NCBI GenBank assembly: GCA_934255105.1
Contig: CAKQNH010000405.1
Coordinates: 1 to 5,315, forward strand
DNA from: an uncultured Pirellulaceae bacterium
GTDB lineage: Bacteria > Planctomycetota > Planctomycetia > Pirellulales > Pirellulaceae
Direction: 5' to 3'
DNA: 5,315 nucleotides
Shown here: one piece after another, positions 1-5,315 of the stretch
Position numbering within the stretch: the stretch's first letter is position 1
Layout: each line of letters starts with the position of its first letter
Position numbers and translations under genes: made by a program
The notes under the pieces: generated by a model
The model's input: the letters and a program-made list of their open reading frames with translations, nothing else
The model's database searches: none
Told to the model about the DNA's origin: nothing

Positions 1-183
1 CGCTTGGCCAGCGTTACGGATCGCGTGAGTGCCAGCGGTGTGAAGACTCAGCAGGTCGAGTACGTCTACGATGCCTTCAATCAGTTGAACGGCAAACGCG
101 TGGCCACACAGTTTGACTCGTCTGGCAATGTCACCAACTGGAGTCGCTACGAAGTGATCGTTTGGGCTGACGGTCAAGAAGTC
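1..183 (+). pseudogene. RHS/YD-repeat protein, internal fragment (cut at both ends)
   Basis: Reading frame 1 is open from the window edge and encodes a stretch of RHS/YD-repeat type. It has a YVYDAFNQLNGKRV segment (the Y-x-YDxxNxL signature of YD repeats), then QFDSSGNVTNWSRYE and VWADGQEV, which resembles the strand that follows the YD signature in planctomycete RHS proteins. RHS proteins are very large surface or secreted beta-cage proteins, often carrying variable C-terminal toxins; that is family knowledge and no toxin is visible here. Homology appears to stop after GQEV at about base 183. The frame stays open to a stop at 397-399, but that tail (FRQGFAALVG onward) is antisense to a better coding frame on the other strand, so it is accidental. 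The 5' part lies outside the window. I read this as a truncated remnant. The family call is fairly sure; the exact breakpoint is good to a few bases. Confidence 0.6.
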
Positions 184-1171
184 TTCCGCCAAGGCTTCGC
201 CGCTCTGGTCGGTGTATCCCAAATAGTTCAATCGTTGCTGTGCACTCGCGGTTTCCAGAACCGACGTTGCTTCGGTGGGGACTGCGTGCGGCCCGCTGCA
301 CGAGTGTCCGGGCATCACGAAAGCGCTCGTCTCCCGCAGTTGACCATTGACGGTGTAACCAAAAATGAGTTCGCCTTGGAATCCTTGTTCGTCGGGTAGT
401 TGATCCACTGTCGCTGTTGCGGCCGCTGGCATCATCCAGGGGTGGCTTCCCTGAGAACCGTGCGAACAAACTGGATTTGCTGTACATGAGGTAGCCGACA
501 CCGCTTGCGGGCTCATGAACGGCGATGCCCTGATGGACGTCACCCACCGCCTGGCTCTGCCGATTTCCAGTATCGACGGCGACGACGGCTCCCTCGCGTT
601 TCAAATTGCTGCCCGGGCCGAGCGGCGTCTCGTCCTCGCCCTGAACCAACATCGCTCCAGAAACCAGGGAATAGGGGGCCAGATTGCCAAACCAGCTATC
701 ACCCGCATCGAGCAGGCTGCCGCCAGTGACTAGGCTCGCGGCTTGAAGTTCCGTCCAATTGGAATGCGCATAAAAATCTTGGACAGCGTGTACAACGTTT
801 CCAAATGCATCAGCCAGGTGCTCGCTCGAAAAATCGCTTGGGTCCGCGTACTCGACCGCATCCCGATACCATTGGTTGATTTTGAGCGCCGCTTCACGAA
901 AGCGTGAACCATGGAAGTGATCCGCTTGCGTGGCAGCATCGAGCGCGTCGTTTTGGGCGGCGTGCTCATTGATGATGTCCTCTAGGACGAGCGGTGCCCC
1001 CGAACCGCCGGAGATGATTTCGGGAAAGGCTGCTTCGGTCAACTGTTCGTGTATAGCGGTGGCAAAAAGCAAACGGCGCTGTTCGAGTTGTTCAAACGAT
1101 TGGCGACGTTTCTTGTGCCTGGACACCCGCGTTTTAGCCGAATCTTTGTGACGTAAGCGAGATTTCCTCAT
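181..1171 (-). pseudogene. Exported LEPR-XLL-type protein with HET-C/zinc-phospholipase-C-like domain, frameshifted and 3'-truncated
   Basis: Translation from the ATG at 1171 begins with a very basic leader (MRKSRLRHK...HKKRRQ) and FEQLEQRRLLFA at residues 26-37. This resembles the LEPR-XLL leader found on many planctomycete exported proteins. Residues about 80-145 contain ADHFHGSRF and HAVQDFYAHSNWTEL, the His/Asp pattern of the HET-C / bacterial zinc-dependent phospholipase C fold (metal-ligand candidates H84, H86, H128, D132, H136). Substrate and enzyme activity are unproven. The first frame continues to a stop at 131, but its last ~100 residues are Arg/Ser/Thr-rich nonsense. A neighbouring minus frame is open over the same bases (about 618 to the window edge) and reads naturally from about 430 down to 181: VDQLPDEQGFQGELIFGYTV and later QQRLNYLGYTDQSGEALAED, the beginning of a peptidoglycan-binding-like repeat. 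A frameshift between about 485 and 420 therefore separates the two halves, and the gene is cut at the RHS junction. Only a weak AGGT lies upstream of the start. Confidence 0.62.
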
Positions 1172-1334
1172 CGGTGAGACCTATTGGAAATGAGTTAGCG
1201 GAGGAGTTCGGCATCCTATCCGAGCGAAAAGACAAATAGCGTAGGCGGAACGACATAGCTTCCCCCACCCTTACTAACCCGTGGCAAAACCCTGCGGTGG
1301 GACAAGTTTTCTCAGTTTTTTTTCCAGAAAAGAT

Positions 1335-1404
1335 TCAAGTCGAAATGTTGGTGTGCGGCGAACTAACCTGCTAAAATGATTTCGATCAAGCGATCTCGAC
1401 TTGA
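1335..1404. repeat. Perfect 9-bp inverted repeat flanking the candidate promoter
   Basis: TCAAGTCGA at 1335-1343 is the exact reverse complement of TCGACTTGA at 1396-1404. The arms are 52 bases apart and enclose the candidate -35/-10 boxes. A degenerate copy (TCAAGCGA, lacking one base) lies between them at 1386-1393. Such spacing could fit paired operator sites for a regulator, but nothing else in the window identifies one, and a 9-bp match can occur by chance. Confidence 0.35.
1348..1377 (+). promoter_or_regulatory. Candidate housekeeping-type promoter for the sigma-kinase unit
   Basis: TTGGTG at 1348-1353 and TAAAAT at 1372-1377 are separated by 18 bases. The -10 box is close to consensus (5 of 6 to TATAAT) and the -35 is poor (TTG only, 3 of 6). 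The downstream leader would be about 45 bases before the GTG at 1429. This is a pattern match without transcript support, and planctomycete promoter consensus is not well enough fixed to be sure. Confidence 0.28.
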
Positions 1405-1428
1405 TAGTGAATTGTTGCGTGCGTAGTT

Positions 1429-2073
1429 GTGAGGACCCGTCTGTTGCCCGATCCACATTCCACGCGGCGCGACTCGTCAGACACTCAGAATCTGCTTATA
1501 CGCTTAGAAGATGGCGATCCGCGCGCGCTGGACCTATTGCTTGAGTCGTATCGCAATTACTTGAAGAAACTGATTGATTTGAGGATGGATAACGAGCTAC
1601 GCGTTCGTGTCGACCCCTCGGATGTTGTTCAAGAAGCTCAGCTTGTGGCCAGCCAACGCATCGACGATTTTCTGCGAAGACGTCCAGGTTCGTTCCGCGT
1701 TTGGTTGCGAAGCACTGCGTTGGAGCGGATGGTCGATCTGCACCGCCGGCATTTGGCGGAGAAGCGCTCGGTGCGGCGCGAGGTTCCTCGTGCCGGTGCC
1801 TCTTCGCTGGCAACCGCTCAACATCCGCGAGCGGAGCGTCCCAGCCAGATCGCACATCGTCGAGAATTGGCGACGGAAGTGCGCCAGGTCATCACCGGAT
1901 TAGGCCGCAAGGATCAGGAGATCCTCATGTTGCGCCACGTCGAAGAGCTGACCAACGCAGAGGCTGCGGAAGTCTTAGCGATCGCGCCTGCAACGGCCCG
2001 CAAACGTCTCGGTCGCGCCCTGCTTCGTCTAGCGAAATTGCTCGACGAGCAGGGCATTCAACTCGACAGCTAG
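1429..2073 (+). CDS. ECF-type RNA polymerase sigma factor (planctomycete kinase-associated type)
   Basis: The 214-residue product directs RNA polymerase to a regulon that cannot be named from sequence. Sigma region 2 spans about residues 18-110: LLIRLEDGDPRALDLLLESY, then LIDLRMDNELRVRVDPSDVVQEA and the FRVWLRSTALERMVDLHRRH block that corresponds to the -10 recognition helix. A variable Arg/Ala-rich linker covers about 112-145. Region 4 spans about 146-205, with LGRKDQEILMLRHVEELTNAEAAEVL followed by the helix-turn-helix APATARKRLGRALLRL that reads the -35. The RVDPSDVVQE block is typical of planctomycete sigma factors encoded beside Ser/Thr kinases. The start used is GTG at 1429; in-frame stops at 1402, 1405 and 1408 rule out a much longer protein. 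A TTG at 1444 is an alternative, and homology only begins near residue 17, so the true start is uncertain. There is no clear ribosome binding site. The gene appears intact and ends 8 bp before the kinase ATG, indicating co-transcription. Confidence 0.88.
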   Translation: MRTRLLPDPHSTRRDSSDTQNLLIRLEDGDPRALDLLLESYRNYLKKLIDLRMDNELRVRVDPSDVVQEAQLVASQRIDDFLRRRPGSFRVWLRSTALERMVDLHRRHLAEKRSVRREVPRAGASSLATAQHPRAERPSQIAHRRELATEVRQVITGLGRKDQEILMLRHVEELTNAEAAEVLAIAPATARKRLGRALLRLAKLLDEQGIQLDS

Positions 2074-2081
2074 AATTGTGT

Positions 2082-3197
2082 ATGACACAGACCACACTTG
2101 AGAACTCAGATGATCGAGCCGATCTGCTTGGATCGATAGTCGATGGGTACATGGAACGCCGCGCTCGCGGCGAAGATCCAAGCATCGAGGACATTGCCTC
2201 GCAGCATCCCGAGTTCGCAGCGGTAATTCGGCAATCGCTGACAGCACTCGAAATTCTCGCTCGTTCAGAGACTACCGAACCCGCAGCGCCCCCTGCGGGC
2301 CTCGGGTTTCCTATCGATAAAACCTTGGGGGACTTTCGCATTCTGCGAGAGGTTGGACGGAAGGGACGCGGGCGGCAGGGAGGGCCGAGATACTCCCCGC
2401 GGTCAGAGGCGTCCCGTAGCATGGCAAGTTCAAGTCTGCCACACACTAGCAATGGGACCGAGTTCTTTCGCTTCGCAGCGCGCCTCGGCATCGAAGCGGC
2501 TGACGCACTCCACCACGCACACGAAGAGGGGATCTTGCATCGCGATGTTAAACCATGCAACTTGCTTCTCGACAGTGATCACCGACTGTTCATTACCGAT
2601 TTTGGTTTAGCTCGGGTCGAGGCAGATGCAGGTCTCACAATGACCGGCGATTTGGTGGGCACGTTGCGGTATATGAGTCCCGAACAGGCACTCGTAAGCG
2701 ACAACGTCGTCGATCGTCGTAGCGATGTCTATTCGTTAGGAGCTACTCTCTACGAATTATTAACCTTGCGTCCGGCCTGCGACGGCACCCAGCGGCGCGA
2801 ATTGCTCAAGCAGATTGCGCATAGAGAGCCGACTTCTCCGCTAAAACATAATCCACGCATTCCAGTTGAACTAGCTGCCATCGTTCTGAAAGCTCTTGAG
2901 TACATGGTCTGGCGTTTGATCCCAGAGGTAAGAAGCTTGCCAGTTGCTCCGAAGATGGCACGCTGCGGATCTGGGATGTTGAGACTGGAGATGAAATCAA
3001 ACGCTTGGCCGGATGCCACGCCGGACAAGAAATATACGCCGTTGCTTACTCCAATGACGGGCGGATGCTGGCCACGGGTGGCGCGGACAGCAAGGTATGC
3101 CTTTGGGACGCTACGGATGTCAAAAAGCCACAAGTGCTCGAAGGACATTTTCGAGATATTCGCGCGCTCGCCTTTGATCCCAGTAGTCAGCGCTTAG
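2082..3197 (+). pseudogene. Ser/Thr protein kinase lacking most of its N-lobe, 3' end out of frame (kinase half of a kinase-WD40 gene)
   Basis: The ATG at 2082 opens a frame of 371 codons. Residues 14-60 (ADLLGSIVDGYMERRARGE, then PSIEDIASQHPEFAAVIRQS) are the helical N-terminal segment that precedes the kinase domain in many planctomycete kinases. LGDFRILREVGR at 82-93 starts the kinase fold, but the Gly-loop, the VAxK lysine, helix C glutamate and hinge are absent. A low-complexity Arg/Gly/Ser stretch (94-125) leads directly to FFRFAARLGIEAADALHHAH. The C-lobe is well kept: HRDVKPCN with catalytic D155, DFG at 173-175, GTLRYMSPEQA at 193-203, and SDVYSLG with D215. Homology ends at IVLKALE (residue 273, base 2900). 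The remaining 98 residues to the stop at 3197 are a wrong-frame reading of WD40 sequence. Without the ATP-binding lysine and loop it should be catalytically dead. It follows the sigma gene by 8 bp. An alternative is a pseudokinase or an assembly error. Confidence 0.75.
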
Positions 3198-4912
3198 CCT
3201 CAGCGAGCAATGATCGCACGATTCGCTTGTGGAACGTCCAAGGCCAACATTTGAAAACGCTCAGAGGGCACATGGGGATGGTCTTGTGCCTGGCCTTCTC
3301 AACCGACGGAGCCTATGTCATCAGCGGTGGCAACGATGCTACCATTCGTATCTGGGGCACTGAGATTGGAAATCAGGCCGCTGTTATTCGCGGGCATCGC
3401 GATGGCGTGCAGGCGGTGGCCATGCTCCCCGACCAAAAGACGATTGTGGCTGGCGACCGAGGCGGACAACTGCGTCTCTGGCGCTCACAAGGTAACCGAG
3501 TGGTCGACGAGTACGAACTGGAGGCCGTCAGCGACTATTTTGCCTCGGTGCGCATGTCCCCCACCGGTCGACACTGGGCAGGGTTGACGACGGATGGAAG
3601 GCTGTTGGTCCGCGACATCACTTTGAAACGCGTGCATGCCATTCGAACTGGTATTCCGATGCTCTTTGGCAACTCTGACTTTGTGGGCTGGCGTCGCGAC
3701 ATGCTCGCATTTTCACCGGACGGATCAAGGCTCTACTGTGCCGATGAGATCCTGGCAATCGACGACACCCATTCCCTAGGTTGGCGGCATCATGTTTCCA
3801 TTGATGAAAATTCTGCACTACCGTCCCATTTTTCGCCCGATGGTAAGGCTATCGCGACGGCGCGGCAAGAAGAAGTAAAGGTTTGGAATGCTCAAACCGG
3901 CCAGTTGCTTCGTAAATTCAAAACGCCTTGTAACGAGCTAGTCGGCCTGCGTTTCTCGCCGAACAACCGGCACCTTGCAACCTGGGGAACGCAGAATGCA
4001 GCCATCTGTCTCTGGGATTGGCAGCAGGGCACGCTAGAACGCAGCTACGATTACAAGCAGAAACATGTGATGAAACTCGAGTTCGACCCGACGGGAGATC
4101 GCTTTGCCACGAGCACCTCCGACGATGGCGTGAGGATCTGGAACGTGGACACGGGTGTCTCTCAACCGCTCGATCTACACATTGGCGAGCGTGCCATGAC
4201 GATGTGTTGGGTGCATGACGGCGCGGCACTGGCTGTGGGACGCGATGGGCAATCAGATGTAGTGTATTGGGTCTCCTCGGATCGCCTCCCTCAACAGTTA
4301 GAGCCCGCGAAGGATGTCCAGGATTTGAATACCGGGCTCCCATCACAGCTTCTTACGCTCTGGAAAAGGACTGTTCGCGTCCGAGATCTTGAACAACTAC
4401 AGTACTCGTCCGACCCAGATGACATACTTCAAGCGCACGACGACCGCATCCATTGCATTGCTCTATCACCACCCGGAGATCAGATCCTATCCGCCAGTCG
4501 CGACGGCACCCTGCGACGCTGGACACTCAGCGAAAACTCATGGCAGTGGATGGGCCGCGATCGATATAGGGAAAAACACGTTGAAGACTTTGCCTGGCTA
4601 TGGGATCTTCAGTCTGGCGATTTGAGACTGAAGTTCAGTGGTCACCCCGCCTCAATTAGTTCAGTCGCTTTCTCACCCGATGGGCGCATTCTCGCCGCTG
4701 GTTGCGAGGACGGCACGATCAAGCTCCATCACCTCGAAACCGCACAAGAGTTGTTCACTATTGGCAAGCTAGATAGCTCGGTCCACAAGCTCTCCTTCGA
4801 CCCTTCAGGGATGTCGCTCTTGGCCCTTTCTGAAAGTGGATCGATTACCGTATTTGGTGACCCACGAGATTATTTAGAGCCAGGAAATGTAGTTCCAGTG
4901 CTAAACGATTGA
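2903..4912 (+). pseudogene. WD40-repeat propeller domain, detached C-terminal half of the kinase-WD40 gene
   Basis: Frame 2 is open from just after a TGA at 2897-2899 to a TGA at 4910-4912 and encodes about 14 recognisable WD40 units. Homology starts at once with HGLAFDPRGKKLASCSEDG and LRIWDVETGDEIKRLAG; the next units end in VCLWDA, IRLWNV, IRIWGT, LRLWRS and so on, most with the GH/AFSPDG/ASxSxDxTIRLW pattern. Units around bases 3500-3800 and 4200-4430 are more diverged. The last two units are HPASISSVAFSPDGRILAAG onward and a final blade ending at DPRDYLEPGNVVPVLND. About 14 units suggest two seven-bladed propellers, normally a protein-binding scaffold at the C-terminus of planctomycete kinases. 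No credible start exists: TTG at 3005 is the nearest in-frame candidate, has no ribosome binding site and would cut off a blade that is already coding. Upstream it abuts the kinase in a different frame. A second, in-frame break is suspected near 4550-4600. Confidence 0.8.
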
Positions 4913-5042
4913 AGGCTGTCAAAGCCGAGTGCCGTATCGACTGCGAAGCCGTATCGACTGCGGGGGCACAGCAATTTGGTGATTCGCTTCTGCACGTCGG
5001 CTATCGAGGAGTGGCTGGTGCTTAGTAGCGGCTAAAAGTAGA
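4913..5042. other. Convergent intergenic region
   Basis: This 130-bp spacer lies between the end of the WD40 frame and the stop of the minus-strand zinc-ribbon gene. It carries a 15-bp tandem duplication (separate entry). AGCCGAGTGC at 4923-4932 can pair with GCACGTCGGCT at 4992-5002, with one bulged base; the arms enclose the duplication. There is no following T-run, so I do not call a terminator. Confidence 0.4.
4931..4962. repeat. Tandem 15-bp direct repeat, period 17
   Basis: GCCGTATCGACTGCG occurs at 4931-4945 and again, identical, at 4948-4962, separated by two A. It lies 18 bp beyond the stop of the WD40 frame. Two exact copies this close point to a recent local duplication, for example by replication slippage. 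No third copy is visible in the window. Confidence 0.85.
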
Positions 5043-5267
5043 TTATCGCTTTCCCGTACCAGTGGCGATTATCGTAGCTCCGCATGCATCGCAATGATAA
5101 GCTTTGCTGAAATCCCAGGGAGTCATAAGCTCAATTTCCTTCTTGGGGTTCGTACGTTTGAACACCAAATCAGTTGCACCCCAGCCAAATGCAAGCGCGT
5201 TTAAGAACGTTTTTTTCAAATACACCTCACCTTCGTCCATAGGCATATCGCAAACCGGGCATTTCAT
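5043..5267 (-). CDS. Small zinc-ribbon protein, DUF6487-like
   Basis: The 74-residue product opens with MKCPVCDMPMDEGEVYL and ends with AYHCDACGATIIATGTGKR. This gives two CxxC knuckles (C3/C6 and C59/C62) positioned to bind one zinc ion. The CPxCxxxMxxG opening and the AYxCxxCGxxI close match the layout of DUF6487-type zinc-ribbon proteins, whose function is unknown; the family name is from memory of the pattern. The middle (FLNALAFGWGATDLVFKRT) has a conserved-looking aromatic GWGATDL segment but no membrane helix or signal peptide, so it is presumably cytoplasmic. The start is firm: AGGAG lies 8 bases before the ATG at 5267 on the minus strand, the best ribosome binding site in the window. 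It converges on the WD40 remnant and shares no obvious link with it. The gene appears complete. Confidence 0.75.
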   Translation of the reverse strand: MKCPVCDMPMDEGEVYLKKTFLNALAFGWGATDLVFKRTNPKKEIELMTPWDFSKAYHCDACGATIIATGTGKR

Positions 5268-5275
5268 GTTTTGTA

Positions 5276-5280
5276 CTCCT
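5276..5280 (-). promoter_or_regulatory. Ribosome binding site of the zinc-ribbon gene
   Basis: On the minus strand AGGAG is followed by eight bases (TACAAAAC) and then ATG at 5267. The spacing and sequence are near ideal, which fixes the start codon of the zinc-ribbon gene. Confidence 0.7.
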
Positions 5281-5283
5281 ACG

Positions 5284-5309
5284 AACGACCGGGGGCCTCT
5301 ATGGTCGTT
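5284..5309. other. Hairpin upstream of the zinc-ribbon gene
   Basis: AACGACC at 5284-5290 pairs exactly with GGTCGTT at 5303-5309, giving a 7-bp stem around a 12-base G-rich loop. In minus-strand RNA the hairpin would end 16 bases before the ATG, directly ahead of the AGGAG. No clear T-run follows on either strand within the window, so it may be a leader structure, a weak terminator of a gene beyond the edge, or a palindromic repeat. Confidence 0.4.
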
Positions 5310-5315
5310 GTTATC

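Larger units (their letters stand above)
1172..1428. other. Divergent intergenic region
   Basis: This 257-bp spacer separates the minus-strand LEPR-type gene from the plus-strand sigma gene, so it should hold promoters for both. I see no coding sequence I would trust. It contains a run of eight T at 1316-1323, a candidate promoter at 1348-1377 and a perfect inverted repeat around that promoter (listed separately). No convincing promoter was found for the minus-strand gene. Confidence 0.6.

Noticed and set aside
184..399. C-terminal part of the plus-strand open frame that starts in the RHS fragment
   Set aside because: Its residues (FRQGFAALVG to the stop at 397) look random, and the opposite strand gives a natural protein over the same bases.
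1264..1323. Intrinsic terminator: CCCACC/GGTGGG pairing followed by eight T at 1316-1323
   Set aside because: The stem is only 6 bp with a 26-base loop, the T-run begins 14 bases after the stem, and no plus-strand gene ends upstream to need it.
1496..1857. Overlapping minus- and plus-strand open frames across the sigma gene
   Set aside because: They are shadow frames of a clear ECF sigma factor and show no domain pattern.
1701..2081. Upstream extension of the kinase frame back to 1701
   Set aside because: It overlaps the sigma gene in another frame and is Arg/Pro/Ser-rich nonsense; the kinase N-terminal segment begins naturally at the ATG at 2082.
1925..2560. Long minus-strand open frame of 211 codons
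   Set aside because: It is antisense to the sigma and kinase genes, rich in Arg/Ser/Cys, with no recognisable motif.
3005..3007. TTG at 3005 as the true start of a separate WD40 protein
   Set aside because: WD40 coding sense already begins at 2903 in the same frame, and no ribosome binding site lies at a useful distance.
3918..4346. Minus-strand open frame of 142 codons
   Set aside because: It is antisense to well-formed WD40 units and rich in Arg/His/Ser, typical of a shadow frame.
1..5315. CRISPR array, IS element, tRNA or rRNA
   Set aside because: I saw no regularly spaced repeats, transposase motifs, terminal inverted repeats or RNA-gene signatures on either strand.

Overview
The window looks like a piece of a planctomycete chromosome, probably from the Pirellulaceae/Rhodopirellula side of the phylum. 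Four signs point that way: a secreted-protein leader with the LEPR-XLL-like motif FEQLEQRRLL; an ECF sigma factor of the planctomycete type that sits directly upstream of a Ser/Thr kinase; a kinase whose C-terminus carried a large WD40 propeller; and an RHS/YD-repeat fragment. The taxonomic call is inference from protein style; no rRNA or other marker is present.

Layout. (1) Bases 1 to about 183, plus strand: the 3'-cut remnant of an RHS/YD-repeat protein. (2) About 181-1171, minus strand: a broken gene for an exported protein with a LEPR-XLL-like leader, a HET-C/zinc-phospholipase-C-like domain and, after a frameshift, the start of a peptidoglycan-binding-like repeat. It is cut off where it meets the RHS fragment tail-to-tail. 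(3) 1172-1428: divergent intergenic region with a weak candidate promoter inside a perfect 9-bp inverted repeat. (4) 1429-2073, plus: an intact ECF-type sigma factor. (5) 2082-4912, plus: what was one long Ser/Thr kinase-WD40 gene, 8 bp behind the sigma gene. The kinase N-lobe is missing, the kinase C-terminal end is joined out of frame to a WD40 blade near 2900, and a further in-frame loss is likely within a blade near 4550-4600. (6) 4913-5042: short intergenic region with a 15-bp tandem duplication. (7) 5043-5267, minus: an intact small zinc-ribbon protein with a good ribosome binding site and a hairpin just upstream.

Working together. Sigma factor and kinase-WD40 form a two-gene unit of a kind common in planctomycetes, where the kinase is presumed to control the partner sigma factor. 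Here the kinase has lost its ATP-anchoring half, so the circuit is probably dead or the sigma factor has become independent. The striking theme is the number of internal breakpoints (near 181, 420-485, 2360-2400, 2900, 4550-4600) in under 5 kb, next to two genes that look untouched. This is best explained by gene decay through deletions and rearrangement, or by assembly error. I did not find a convincing new defence, mobile or RNA system.
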